Positions 22,250 through 35,299 of a stretch of DNA of 64,000 bases are shown piece by piece. The position numbers and the translations under genes were made by a program. Every line of letters starts with the position of its first letter. Position 1 is the stretch's first letter. Below the pieces are notes generated by a model, which was not told the DNA's origin, did no database searches, and was given only the letters and a program-made list of their open reading frames with translations. The DNA comes from Rutidosis leptorrhynchoides (taxonomy: Eukaryota; Streptophyta; Magnoliopsida; Asterales; Asteraceae). The stretch lies in assembly GCF_046630445.1 (NCBI RefSeq), contig NC_092341.1, positions 256,976,501 through 257,040,500 of the forward strand, in the 5' to 3' direction.

Positions 22250-24109
22250 TACCTAAATAGTATCAAAACCACTTACAGTAATTGGCAATTTAGTGATGAA
22301 ATCCATGGTAATGTTTTTCCATTTCCATTCCGGGATTTCAGGTTGTTGTAGTAGACCTGATGGTTTCTGATGTTTGGCTTTGACCTTAGAACACGTCAAA
22401 CATTCTCCTACATATTTAGCAATATCGGCTTTCATACCTGGCCACCAAAAATGTTTCTTAAGATCCTTGTACATCTTCCCCGTTCCAGGATGTATCGAGT
22501 ATCTGGTTTTATGAGCTTCTCTAAGTACCATTTCTCTCATATCTCCAAATTTTGGTACCCAAATTCTTTCAGCCCTATACCGGGTTCCGTCTTCCCGAAT
22601 ATTAAGATGCTTCTCCGATCCTTTGGGTATTTCATCCTTTAAATTTCCCTCTTTTAAAACTCCTTGTTGCGCCTCCTTTATTTGAGTAGTAAGGTTAGTG
22701 TGAATCATTATATTCATAGATTTTACTCGAATGGGTTCTTTATCCTTTATGCTCAAGGAGTCGGCTACCACATTCACCTTCCCCGGGTGGTAACGAATCT
22801 CAAAATCGTAATCATTCAACAATTCAATCCACCTACGCTGCCTCATATTCAGTTGTTTCTGATTAAATATGTGTTGAAGACTTTTGTGGTCGGTATATAT
22901 AATACTTTTGACCCCATATAAGTAGTGCCTCCAAGTATTTAATGCAAAAACAACCTCGCCTAATTCCAAATCATGCGTCGTATAATTTTGTTCGTGAATC
23001 TTTAATTGTCTAGACGCATAAGCAATCACCTTCGTTCGTTGCATTAATACACAACCGAGATCTTGCTTTGATGCGTCACAATAAATCACAAAATCATCAT
23101 TCCCTTCAGGAAATGACAATATAGGTGCCGTAGTTAGCTTTTTCTTCAATAATTGAAACGCCTTCTCTTGTTCATCCTTCCATTCAAATTTCTTCCCTTT
23201 ATGCGTTAATGCAGTCAAGGGTTTTGCTATTTTGGAGAAATCTTGGATAAATCTTCTGTAGTAACGAGCCAATCCTAAAAATTGATGTATATGCTTCGGA
23301 GTTTTTGGGGTTTCCCACTTTTCAACGGTTTCGATCTTTGCCGGGTCCACCTGGATACCTTCTTTGTTCACTATGTGACCGAGGAATTGAACTTCTTCCA
23401 ACCAAAATGCACACTTTGAAAACTTAGCGTACAGTATTTCTTTCCTCAATACTTCTAGCACTTTTCTCAAATGTTCTTCGTGCTCTTGATCATTCTTTGA
23501 GTAAATAAGTATGTCATCAATGAAAACAATGACAAACTTATCAAGATATGGCCCACACACTCGGTTCATAAGGTCCATGAACACAGCTGGTGCGTTAGTT
23601 AATCCAAACGGCATAACCATAAACTCGTAATCACCATAACGCATCCTAAAAGCATTTTTTGGAATATCATCCTCCTTTACTCGCATTTGATGATATCCAA
23701 AACGTAAATCGATCTTCGAATAAACCGACGAGCCTTGTAGTTGATCAAATAAGTCATCAATTCTAGGCAGTGGATAACGGTTTTTGATGGTAAGTTTGTT
23801 CAACTCTCTGTAGTCAATACACAACCTAAATGTACCATCCTTCTTCTTGACAAACAAAACAGGAGCTGCCCATGGTGATGTGCTTGGTCGAATGAAACCA
23901 GGTTCTAATAGTTCTTGCAGTTGGCTTTGCAGTTCTTTCATCTCGCTGGGTGCGAGTCTATAAGGAGCACGAGCTATTGGTGCAGCTCCTGGTACAAGAT
24001 CTATTTGAAATTCAACAGATCGATGTGGAGGTAGTCCCGGTAATTCTTTCGGAAATACATCGGGAAATTCTTTTACGACGGGAACATCATTGATGTTCTT
24101 TTCTTCAGT
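22250..24109 (-). pseudogene. Reverse transcriptase, RNase H, integrase N-terminus, unit A
   Basis: An uninterrupted minus-strand frame of 562 codons (23941 to 22253) carries, in order, [19 protein letters not shown], the RT fingers and palm with [12 protein letters not shown], the catalytic [10 protein letters not shown] and [10 protein letters not shown]. RNase H follows with [10 protein letters not shown] (catalytic Asp kept), [13 protein letters not shown] and [11 protein letters not shown]. Then come [13 protein letters not shown] and the integrase HHCC domain ([21 protein letters not shown]). The frame stops at a TAG (22250-22252) where Trp is expected. The part before 23941 (23942-24109) is read in the same frame and holds the PR-RT linker. 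The pol proteins would copy the RNA into DNA and insert it. Confidence 0.88.
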
Positions 24110-24663
24110 TTATACTTTCTGAACGTGTGCTAGAACAGCATAGCAACCTTTTCTTATCAGTTTTTGTGCCTCCAAATTACTAATAAGATGTAGCTTCGTG
24201 TTGCCCTTTTCTCCGTACACCATTAAGGGTTCTCCTTCTTCTCGTACAATGCGAATTGCATTTTTATAACATACGATCTCTGCTTTCACCTTCTTCAGCC
24301 AGTCCATGCCCCTAACTCTACTGGTATCAAATCAATCTTAAATATTTCACTACCCAGTTTAATTTCTCAATTCTGGCATATATAATCTGCTGAAATTAAT
24401 TTACCGTTTGCTAATTCGAGTAAAAATTTACTATCCAACGGCGTCAGTGGACAACTTAATTTAGCACAAAAATCTCTACTCATATAGCTTCTATTCGCAC
24501 CCGAATCAAATAAAACGTAAGCAGATTTATTGTCAATAAGAAACGTACCCGTAACAAGCTCCGGGTCTTCCTGTGCCTCTGCCGCATTAATATTGAAAAC
24601 TCTTCCGCGGCCTTGTCCATTCGTGTTCTCCTGGTTCGGGCAATTTCTAATAATGTGGCCCGG
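24110..24663 (-). pseudogene. Protease region of unit A
   Basis: The retropepsin motif DSGANRSYMSRDF appears near 24475-24510; unit B has DSGADRS. LELANGKLISADYIC and MDWLKKVKAEIVCYKNAIR follow. Stops (around 24367 and at 24108-24110) interrupt the frame and are also present in unit B, so they predate the duplication or were fixed in the source copy. Confidence 0.78.
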
Positions 24664-24931
24664 TTATCCACATTTATAACAAACTACATTGGCATAACTT
24701 GCTCCGACACTACATGCTCCGCCATTACTCGTTTCGACACCATTTGTTCCTTTCGTTCTATTAACCCCCGGTCCGTAGACCTCACACTTCGCCGCGCTAT
24801 GACCATTTCTTTTACACTTGTTGCAAAATTTGGTGCAGAACCCCGAGTGATACTTTTCACACCTTTGGCATAGCTGCTTCTGATTGTTGTTGTTGTTGCG
24901 GTTGTTATTGTTGTTGGGATGATTGTTGTAG

Positions 24932-24963
<32 letters not shown>

Positions 24964-25818
24964 GGGCCGTTTGTTGTAGTTGCGATTGAGGTTGCGATTG
25001 TTGGGATAGTTGTTGCGATTATTGTTGTAATTGCTGTTGTTGTTGTATTGGTGATTCTTATCACCGTTTTCCTCCCACTTTCTTTTGACTTGCTTCACAT
25101 TGGCCTCTTCAGCCACCTGTTCTTTAATTCTTTCTTCAATCTCGTTCACTAGTTTGTGAGCCATTCTACATGCCTATTGTATGGAGGCGGGCTCGTGTGA
25201 ACTTATATTTTCTTGGATTCTTTCCGGTAATCCTTTCACAAACGCGTCGATCTTCTCTTCCTCATCTTCGAACGCTCTCGGACACAATAGGCACAATTCT
25301 GTGAATCGTCTTTCGTATGTGGTAATATCAAATCCTTGGGTTCGTAACCCTCTAAGTTCTGTCTTGAGCTTATTGACCCCGGTTCTGGGACGGTACTTCT
25401 CATTCATCAAGTGCTTGAATGCTGACCACGGTAGTGCGTAAGCATCATCTTGTCCCACTTGCTCTAGATAGGTATTCCACCATGTTAACGCAGTACCTGT
25501 GAAGGTATGTGTAGCGTACTTCACTTTGTCCTCTTCAGTACACTTACTTATGGCAAACAACGATTCGACCTTCTCGGTCCACCGTTTCAATCCGATCGGT
25601 CCTTCGGTTCCATCAAATTCCAAAGGTTTGCAGGAAATGAATTCTTTGTAGGTGCATCCTACACGATTTCTTGCGCCGTTAGCTGCATTGCTAGATTCAG
25701 AGTTATTGTTGGTATGTAGCGCAGCCTGTACTGCGGCTATGTTTGCAGCAAGAAAGGTACGAAATTCCTCTTCGCTCATATTCATGGTTTGTCGAGTAGT
25801 CGGTGTCATTTCCTTCAA
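24664..25818 (-). pseudogene. gag: gag of unit A
   Basis: The start at 25818 (MKEMTPTTRQTMNMSEEEF) leads into the capsid (EPLEFDGTEGP is the B version; FTGTALTWWNTYLEQ, DITTYERRFTELCLLCP). A TAG at about 25172 replaces the Gln codon of unit B. Downstream comes a long Asn-rich tract (24880-25060), a Cys/His cluster (CQRCEKYHSGFC, CNKCKRNGHSAAKC) and the start of a second knuckle (CYKCG), which is cut by a TAA at about 24661. The Asn tract differs in length from unit B, as expected of a triplet repeat. Confidence 0.85.
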
Positions 25819-26149
25819 GTAGTCAAATGAAACAAGTTAATCATACAGAATATTAAGAGTAGTCAATAGTATCTCGTAGCATAATATGAACTCATTTATA
25901 AAAGCTTTTTCTTCATATTAGCGTTTTATAAGTTTAAATTCGGGTAGTACCTACCCGTTAAGTTCATACTTAGTAGCTAATATACAATTCAACTACTACA
26001 ATTCTATATGAAAAACTGATTATAATAATATTTCACGTTCAAACTTTTACACAATATTTTACAAACTTACAATACCGCTTATTTTACATATAGCATGAAA
26101 TATAGCACACAATAACTTTGATACAAGATAGTTATGAAGATAATTCTAG
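25819..26149 (-). other. Spacer between ORF2 and gag, unit A
   Basis: About 330 bp of AT-rich sequence without a reading frame of note. It contains the inverted repeat GGGTAGTACCTACCC (about 25943-25957), present at the same place in unit B (39241-39255). This could be an RNA stem in the genomic transcript. Confidence 0.5.
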
Positions 26150-26833
26150 CTAGTACACAAGTCGTTCAGTAAAGGCAATAAAGACACGTAATTTATACGT
26201 CCAGAAACAAGTCATGCATTCTGGTTTTACTAGGACTACTTCCCATCCTTGGTCTTGTGGAACATAACCGTTATGGCCGTTGAAACGACAGCGTGTTGTA
26301 ACGTCGTTAAAGGTACGAGGGTTACGTAATGTCCAACAGTCCCGTAACAATCAAAAAACCTCATTTCTTACCCCAATTACCGACTCCGTCACTTGTGAGA
26401 ACGTTTTGTTTAATAGTTGTAGCCCGATGTTCTTGTTCTCACTTTGGTGAGAAGCGAACATTACTAACCCGTAAGCATAACATGCTTCTTTATGTTGCAT
26501 GTTAGCCGCTTTTTCTAAATCACGAAGTCCTATATTCGGATATATTGAGTCAAAATAATTTCTTAACCCGTTGCGTAAAATAGCATTTGGGTTCCGCGTA
26601 ATATATGCGTCAAAGTAAACACATCGTAACTTATGGATTTTCCAATGTGATATCCCCCATCTTTTGAACGAAAGCCTTTTATAAACCAAGGCATTCTTGG
26701 AACATTCTTCGAATGTCTTACAAACTAATCTCGCCTTAAATAGTTGTGCCGAGGAATTCTGACCGACTCTAGACAAGATTTCATCAATCACGTCTCCGGG
26801 TAGGTCTCTTAAAATATTGGGTTGTCTATCCAT
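26150..26833 (-). pseudogene. ORF2, F-box protein carried by the retrotransposon, unit A (one stop)
   Basis: The reading frame starts at 26833 (MDRQPNILRDLPGDVIDEIL). Codon 161 is TGA where unit B has AGA, so the first part is 160 codons, and the remainder continues in frame from 26350 to 26150. The N-terminal F-box (residues 7-48) and the Sel1-like alpha-helical segment (about 85-141) agree with plant F-box proteins of the At2g35280/At1g67623 type. It is on the same strand as gag and pol. Amino-acid changes against unit B are frequent in the first 85 residues (V15M, K39Q, C44R, K57E, K65E, R80G), so the copies have drifted. Confidence 0.82.
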
Positions 26834-26969
26834 TTTGTGTTTTTAAACTGTAAAATAGACAAGAGTTAGATTCATAAAAAAATAATTATTAATACAAGCA
26901 ATTTTTACATATATCACAAAGCATAAGCACACTATATTACATATATTACACCACACGAATACAACTATC

Positions 26970-27566
26970 TTATTCCGACTCGCTCGTTTCTTCTTCTTCG
27001 GTTTTGGTTTGTTTTGCCAAGTTTCTAGGGATATATGATGTTCCCCTAATACGAGCCGTCGTTTTCCACATTGGTTTAGAAAAACCTGGTGGTTTAGAGG
27101 TTCCCGGGTTATTGTCACAACTTAAGAAATACGGGTGTTGACGATACATATAAAGTTCATCGGGTTTGGAATCAAATTTCTCTATTTTTATGCCCTTTCC
27201 CTTATTGTTCTCTTTTGCCTTATTAAATTGTGTTGGGGTAATTTCTTTAACATCATCGGAATCCTTGTCGGGATCCGATTCATCGGAGAATTGGTAATCC
27301 TCCCAATACTTTGCTTCCTTGGCGGAAACACCATTGACCATAATTAACTTTGGTCGGTCGGTTGAAGATTTTCTTCTACTTAACCTTTTTATTATTTCCC
27401 CCACTGGTTCTATTTCTTCTTACGGTTCCGATTCTTCTTCCGGTTCTGACTCTTCTTCCGGTTCCTCTTCAGGAACTTGTGAATCAGTCCACGAATCATT
27501 CCAATTTACATTTGACTCTTCATTATTATTAGGTGAGTCAATGGGACTTGTTCTAGAGGTAGACAT
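26970..27566 (-). pseudogene. ORF1, acidic-repeat protein, unit A (one stop)
   Basis: The start codon is at 27564-27566 (MSTSRTSPINS as in unit B). A TAA at 27420-27422 replaces a Glu codon inside the acidic repeat. After it the frame stays open to the TAA just before 26970 (ending TEEEETSESE). The E-E-E-S-E-P block has fewer units than in B. Conserved segments are ANGVS-like (MVNGVSAKEAKYWEDYQF), ELYMYRQHPYFLS and GFSKPMWKTTARIRG. I recognise no domain. Confidence 0.75.
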
Positions 27567-27761
27567 CTATCACATAATATCAAACACGTTAAGAGATTAA
27601 TATATCACATAATATTCACATGTTAAAAATATATAGTTTCCAACAAAATTTGTTAAGCAATCATTTTTCAAGTAAACACGGTCGAAGTCCAGACTCACTA
27701 ATGCATCCTAACAAACTCGATAAGACACACTAATGCAAAATTCTGGTTCTCTAAGACCAAC

Positions 27762-27773
27762 GCTCGGATACCA
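27762..27773 (-). other. Primer binding site of unit A
   Basis: On the minus strand TGGTATCCGAGC lies two bases after the LTR end; a copy is at 41080-41091 for unit B. It differs by one base from the TGGTATCAGAGC of E1 and C, so it still fits initiator Met tRNA with a mismatch. The change is shared by both units. Confidence 0.8.
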
Positions 27774-27775
27774 AC

Positions 27776-30700
27776 TGAAATGTCCCGTTCATATTGATTA
27801 TAAACGTTCCATATTAATTGATTTCGTTGCGAGGTTTTGACCTCTATATGAGACGTTTTTCAAAGACTGCATTCATTTTTAAAACAACCATAACCTTTAT
27901 TTTATCAATAAAGGTTTCAAAAGTATTACGTAGATTATCAAATAATGATAATCTAAAATATACTGTTTACATACGACCATTACATAATGGTTTACAATAG
28001 AAATATATTACAACGACATATGTTTCTTAAATGCAGTTTTTACACAATATCTTCAAACATGGACTCCAAATCTTGTCCTTATTTTAGTATGCAACAGCGG
28101 AAGCTCTTAGTATTCACCTGAGAATAAACATGCTTTAAACGTCAACAAAAATGTTGGTGAGTTATAGGTTTAACCTATATATGTATATCAAATCGTAACA
28201 ATAGACCAGAAGATTTCATATTTCAATACACATCCCATACATAGAGATAAAAATCATTCATATGGTGAACACCTGGTAACCGACATTAACAAGATGCATA
28301 TATAAGAATATCCCCATCATTCCGGGACACCCTTCAGATATGATATAAATTTCGAAGTACTAAAGCATCCGGTACTTTGGATGGGGTTTGTTAGGCCCAA
28401 TAGATCTATCTTTAGGATTCGCGTCAATTAGGGTGTCTGTTCCCTAATTCTTAGATTACCAGACTTAATAAAAAGGGGCATATTCGATTTCTATAATTCA
28501 ACCATAGAATGTAGTTTCACGTACTTGTGTCTATTTTATAAATCATTTATAAAACCTGCATGTATTCTCATCCCAAAAATAATAGATTTTAAAAGTGGGA
28601 CTATAACTCACTTTCACAGATTTTTACTTCGTCGGGAAGTAAGACTTGGCCACTGGTCGATTCACGAACCTATAACAAATATGTACATATATATCAAAGT
28701 ATATTCAAAATATATTTACAACAATTTTAATACATTTTGATGTTTTAAGTTTATTAAGTCGGCTGTCCTCGTTAGTAACCTACAACTAGTTGTCCAACGT
28801 TAGATGTACAGAAAAAAATTGATATATATTATCTTGAATCAATCCACGACCCAGTGTATACACATCTCAGGCTAGATCACAACTCAAAGTATATATATTT
28901 TTGGAATCTACCTCAACCCTATATAGCTAACTCCTACATTACTGCATATAGAGTGTCTATGGTTGTTCCAAATAATATATACACATGGGTCGATATGATA
29001 TGTCAAAACATTTGCATACGTGTCTATGGTATCCCAATATTACATAATATATTAGAATACATGTATAATACAATATAAGTTAGCTAAGATATGATTAATA
29101 TAGATTTGTTACCAATTTTCACGTTGCTACAACAAGAAAAATTATCCAATCTTGTTTTAGCCATAACTTCTTCATTTTAAATCCGTTTTGAGTGAATCAA
29201 ATTGCTATGGTTTCATATTGAACTCTATTTTTTGAATATAAATAGAAAAAGTATAGGTTTATAGTCAGAAATATAAGTTACAAGTCGTTTTTGTAAAGGT
29301 AGTTATTTCAGTCGAAAGAACGACGTCTAGATGACCATTATAGAAAACATACTTCCACTTTGAGTTTAATCATGATTTTGGGATATAGTTTCATGTTCAT
29401 AAGAAAAATAATTTTCCCAGAAAAACAACTTTTAAATCAAAGTTTATCATAGTTTTTAATTAACTAACCCAAAACAGCCCGCGGTGTTACTACGACGGCG
29501 TATGTCCGGTTTTACAGTGTTCTTCGTGTTTCCAGGTTTTAAATCATTAAGTTAGCATATCATATAGATATAGAACATGTGTTTAGTTGATTTTAAAAGT
29601 CAAGTTAGAAGGATTAACTTTTGTTTGCGAACAAGTTTAGAATTAACTAAACTATGTTCTAGTGATTACAAGTTTAAACCTTCGAATAAGATAGCTTTAT
29701 ATGTATGAATCGAATGATGTTATGAACATCATTACTACCTCAAGTTTTCTGGATAAAGCTACTAGAAATGAGAAAAATGGATCTAGCTTCAAAGGATCCT
29801 TGGATGGCTTGAAAGTTCTTGAAGCAGAATCATGATACGAAAACAAGTTCAAGTAAGATTTCCACTCGAAATAAGATTGTTATAGTTATAGAAATTGAAT
29901 CAAAGTTTGAATATGAGTATTACCTTGTATTAGAAAGATATCTTACTGTAAATAAGAAAGATTTCTTGAGGTTGGATGATCACTCTACAAGATTGGAAGT
30001 AAGCTAGCAAACTTGGAAGTATTCTTGATTTTATGAAACTAGAACTTGTAGAATTTATGAAGAACACTTAGAACTTGAAGATAGAACTTGAGAGAGATCA
30101 ATTAGATGAAGAAAATTGAAGAATGAAAGTGTTTGTAGGTGTTTTTGGTCGTTGGTGTATGGATTAGATATAAAGGATATGTAATTTTGTTTTCATGTAA
30201 ATAAGTCATGAATGATTACTCATATTTTTGTAATTTTATGAGATATTTCATGCTAGTTGCCAAATGATGGTTCTCACATGTGTTAGGTGACTCACATGGG
30301 CTGCTAAGAGCTGATCATTGGAGTGTATATACCAATAGTACATACATCTAAAAACTGTGTATTGTATGAGTACGAATACGGGTGCATATGAGTAGAATTG
30401 TTGATGAAACTGAACGAGGATGTAATTGTAAGCATTTTTGCTAAGTAGAAGTATTTTGATAAGTGTCTTGAAGTCTTTCAAAAGTGTATGAATACATATT
30501 AAAACACTACATGTATATACATTTTAACTGAGTCGTTAAGTCATCTTTAGTCGTTACATGTAAGTGTTGTTTTGAAACCTTTAGGTTAACGATCTTGTTA
30601 AATGTTGTTAACCCATTGTTTATTAAATCAAATGAGATGTTAAATTATTACATTATCATGATATCATGATGTATTAATATATCTTAATATGATATATATA

Positions 30701-30835
30701 CATTAAATGTCGTTACAACGATAATCGTTACATATATGTCTCGTTTCAAAATCATTAAGTTAGTAGTCTTGTTTTTACATATGTAGTTCATTGCTAATAT
30801 ACTTAATGATATGTTTACTTATCATAATATCATGT

Positions 30836-30870
<35 letters not shown>

Positions 30871-31075
30871 ATATATATGTCATCATATAGTTTTTACAAG
30901 TTTTAACGTTCGTGAATCGCCGGTTAACTTGGGTGGTCAATTGTCTATATGAAACCTATTTCAATTAATCAAGTCTTAACAAGTTTGATTGTTTAACATG
31001 TTGGAAACACTTAATCATGTAAATAACAATTTCATTTAATATATATATAAACATGGAAAAGTTCGGGTCACTACA
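27776..31075 (-). repeat. Middle LTR of the tandem complex, shared by both units
   Basis: A 3.3 kb LTR that serves as 5' LTR of unit A (primer site at 27762) and 3' LTR of unit B (PPT at 31076). No target duplication or extra DNA lies between the units. The hairpin copy is at 28143-28156 and a TA run is at 30839-30868. Confidence 0.9.
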
Positions 31076-31110
31076 GTACCTACCCGTTAAATAAATTTCG
31101 TCCCGAAATT

Positions 31111-31868
31111 TTAAGCAATTGGAGGTGTTGACGTATCTTCTGGAAATAAATGCGGGTATTTCTTCTTCATCTGATCTTCTCATTCCCAGGTAAACTCGGG
31201 TCCTCTACGAGCATTCCATCGAACCTTAACAATTGGTATCTTGTTTTGTTTAAGTCTTTTAACCTCACGATCCATTATTTCGACGGGTTCTTCGATGAAT
31301 TGAAGTTTTTCGTTGATTTGGATTTCATCTAACGGAATAGTGAGATCTTCTTTAGCAAAACATTTCTTCAAATTCAAGACGTGGAAAGTGTTATGTACAG
31401 CCGCGAGTTGTTGAGGTAACTCAAGTCGGTAAGCTACTGGTCCGACACGATCAATAATCTTGAATGGTCCAATATACCTTGGATTTAATTTCCCTCGTTT
31501 ACCAAATCGAACAACACCTTTCCAAGGTGCAACCTTAAGCATGACCATCTCTCCAATTTCAAATTCTATATCTTTTCTTTTAATGTCGGCGTAGCTCTTT
31601 TGTCGACTTTGGGCGGTTTTCAACCGTTGTTGAATTTGGATGATCTTCTCTGTAGTTTCTTGTATTATCTCCGGACCCGTAATCTGTCTATCCCCATCTT
31701 CACTCCAACAAATCGGAGACCTGCACTTTCTACCATAAAGTGCTTCAAACGGTGCCATCTCAATGCTTGAATGATAGCTGTTGTTGTAGAAAAATTCTGC
31801 TAACGGTAGATGTCGATCCCAACTATTTCCGAAATCAATAACACATGTTCGTAGCATGTCTTCAAGCG
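31111..31868 (-). pseudogene. Integrase core end and chromodomain, unit B
   Basis: An open minus-strand frame from 31857 to 31180 (225 codons) holds [20 protein letters not shown], the [19 protein letters not shown] motif, [19 protein letters not shown] and the chromodomain-like segment. It stops at the TGA (31180-31182) also found in unit A. Reading past it reaches the natural stop at 31111. The upstream end is cut by the solo LTR at 31874. Confidence 0.83.
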
Positions 31869-31873
31869 TTTGT

Positions 31874-34800
31874 TGAAATGTCCCGTTCTTATTGATTAAA
31901 AACGTTCCATATTAATTGATTTCGTTGCGAGGTTTTGACCTCTATATGAGACGTTTTTCAAAGACTGCATTCATTTTTAAAACAAACCATAACCTTAATT
32001 TCATCAATAAAGGTTTAAAAAGCTTTACGTAGATTATTAAATAATGATAATCTAAAATATCCTGTTTACACACGACCATTACATAATGGTTTACAATACA
32101 AATATGTTACAACAAAATAAGTTTCTTGAATGCAGTTTTTACACAATATCATACAAACATGGACACCAAATCTCGTCCTTATTTAAGTATGCGACAGCGG
32201 AAGCTCTTAATAATCACCTGAGAATAAACATGCTTAAAAACGTCAACAAAAATGTTGGTGAGTTATAGGTTTAACCTATATATATCAAATCATAATAATA
32301 GACCACAAGATTTCATATTTCAATACACATCCCATACATAGAGATAAAAGTCATTCATATGGTGAACACCTGGTAACCAACATTAACAAGATGCATATAT
32401 AAGAATATCCCCATCATTCCGGGACACCCTTCGGATATGATATAAATTTCGAAGTACTAAAGCATCCGGTACTTTGGATGGGGCTTGTTGGGCCCGATAG
32501 ATCTATCTTTAGGATTCGCGTCAATTAGGGTGTCTGTTCCCTAATTCTTAGATTACCAGACTTAATAAAAAGGGGCATATTTGATTTCGATAATTCAACC
32601 ATAGAATGTAGTTTCACGTACTTGTGTCTATTTTGTAAATCATTTATAAAACCTGCATGTATTCTCATCCCAAAAATATTAGATTTTAAAAGTGGGACTA
32701 TAACTCACTTTCACAGATTTTTACTTCGTCGGGAAGTAAGACTTGGCCACTGGTTGATTCACGAACCTATAACAATATATACATATATATCAAAGTATGT
32801 TCAAAATATATTTACAACACTTTTAATATATTTTGATGTTTTAAGTTTATTAAGTCAGCTGTCCTCGTTAGTAACCTACAACTAGTTGTCCACAATTAGA
32901 TGTACAGAAATAAATCGATAAATATTATCTTGAATCAATCCACGACCCAGTGTATACGTATCTCGGTATTGATCACAACTCAAACTATATATATTTTGGA
33001 ATCAACCTCAACCCTGTATAGCTAACTCCAACATTCACATATAGAGTGTCTATGGTTGTTCCGAAATATATATAGATGTGTCGACATGATATGTCGAAAC
33101 ATTGTATACGTGTCTATGGTATCTCAAGATTACATAATATACAATACAAGTTGATTAAGTTATGGTTGGAATAGATTTGTTACCAATTTTCACGTAGCTA
33201 AAATGAGAAAAATTATCCAATCTTGTTTTACCCATAACTTCTTCATTTTAAATCCGTTTTGAGTGAATCAAATTGCTATGGTTTCATATTGAACTCTATT
33301 TTATGAATCTAAACAGAAAAAGTATAGGTTTATAGTCGGAAAAATAAGTTACAAGTTATTTTTGTAAAGGTAGTCATTTCAGTCGAAAGAACGACGTCTA
33401 GATGACCATTTTAGAAAACATACTTCCACTTTGAGTTTAACCATAATTTTTGGATATAGTTTCATGTTCATAATAAAAATCATTTTCTCAGAATAACAAC
33501 TTTTAAATCAAAGTTTATCATAGTTTTTAATTAACTAACCCAAAACAGCCCGCGGTGTTACTACGACGGCGTAAATCCGGTTTTACGGTGTTTTTCGTGT
33601 TTCCAGGTTTTAAATCATTAAGTTAGCATATCATATAGATATAGAACATGTGTTTAGTTGATTTTAAAAGTCAAGTTAGAAGGATTAACTTTTGTTTGCG
33701 AACAAGTTTAGAATTAACTAAACTATGTTCTAGTGATTACAAGTTTAAACCTTCGAATAAGATAGCTTTATATGTATGAATCGAATGATGTTATGAACAT
33801 CATTACTACCTTAAGTTCCTTGGATAAACCTACTAGAAAAGAGAAAAATGGATCTAGCTTTAACGGATCCTTGGATGGCTCGAAGTTCTTGAAGCAGAAT
33901 CATGACACGAAAACAAGTTCAAGTAAGATCATCACTTGAAATAAGATTGTTATAGTTATAGAAATTGAACCAAAGTTTGAATATGATTATTACCTTGTAT
34001 TAGAATGATAACCTACTGTAAGAAACAAAGATTTCTTGAGGTTGGATGATCACCTTACAAGATTGGAAGTGAGCTAGCAAACTTGAAAGTATTCTTGATT
34101 TTATGTAACTAGAACTTGTAAAATATATGAAGAACACTTAGAACTTGAAGATAGAACTTGAGAGAGATCAATTAGATGAATAAAATTGAAGAATGAAAGT
34201 GTTTGTAGGTGTTTTTGGTCGTTGGTGTATGGATTAGATATAAAGGATATGTAATTTTGTTTTCATGTAAATAAGTTATGAATGATTACTCATATTTTTG
34301 TAATTTTATGAGATATTTCATGCTAGTTGCCAAATGATGGTTCCCACATGTGTTAGGTGACTCACATGGGCTGCTAAGAGCTGATCATTGGAGTGTATAT
34401 ACCAATAGTACATACATCTAAAAGCTGTGTATTGTACGAGTAAGAATACGGGTGCATACGAGTAGAATTGTTGATGAAACTGAACGAGGATGTAATTGTA
34501 AGCATTTTTGTTAAGTAGAAGTATTTTGATAAGTGTCTTGAAGTCTTTCAAAAGTGTATGAATACATATTAAAACACTACATGTATATACATTTTAACTG
34601 AGTCGTTAAGTCATCGTTAGTCATTACATGTAAATGTTGTTTTGAAACCTTTAGGTTAACGATCTTGTTGAATGTTGTTAACCCATTGTTTATTATAACA
34701 AATGAGATGTTAAATTATTATATTATCATGATATTATGATATATAATATATCTTAGTATGATGTATATACAGTTAAATGTCGTTACAACGATAATCGTTA

Positions 34801-35299
34801 CATATATGTCTCGTTTCGAAATCATTAAGTTAGTAGTCTTATTTTTACATATGTATTTCATTGTTAATACACTTAATAATATATTTACTTATCATTTAAC
34901 ATAATTAACCAAGTGTATCAATATCTTAATATGATTCATATGTACCTAGTAAGACGTTGTTATAACGCTAATCGTTATATATATCGTTTTCGAGTTTCTT
35001 AAATTAATAGTCTCATTTTTATGTATATAACTCATTGTTAAAATACCTAATGAGATACATACTTATAATAAAAACATGTTAACTATATATATAACCATAT
35101 ATATGTCATCGTATAGTTTTTACAAGTTTTAACGTTCGTGAATCACCGGTCAAATTGGGTGGTCAATTGTCTATATGAAACATATTTCAATTAATCAAGT
35201 CTTAACAAGTTTGATTGCTTAACATGTTGGAAACATTTAATCATGTAAATATCAATCTCAATTAATATATATAAACATGGAAAAGTTCGGGTCACTACA
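31874..35299 (-). mobile_element. Solo LTR nested in unit B
   Basis: A 3.4 kb LTR of the same family (ends TGAAATGTCCCG and GGGTCACTACA) splits the integrase sequence. TTTGT is duplicated at 31869-31873 and 35300-35304. It is visibly more diverged from the three LTRs of the complex (for example near 32900-33180 and an additional segment at 34870-35090). It therefore derives from another subfamily member rather than from the local copies. Its hairpin is at 32244-32257. Confidence 0.9.

Noticed and set aside
24684..25152. Thr-rich and Val-rich frames over the Asn-repeat of gag
   Set aside because: Other-frame and antisense readings of the AAC repeat.
31180..31857. Intact integrase gene in unit B
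   Set aside because: The frame is only the C-terminal part, cut by a solo LTR upstream and by a stop inside the chromodomain.
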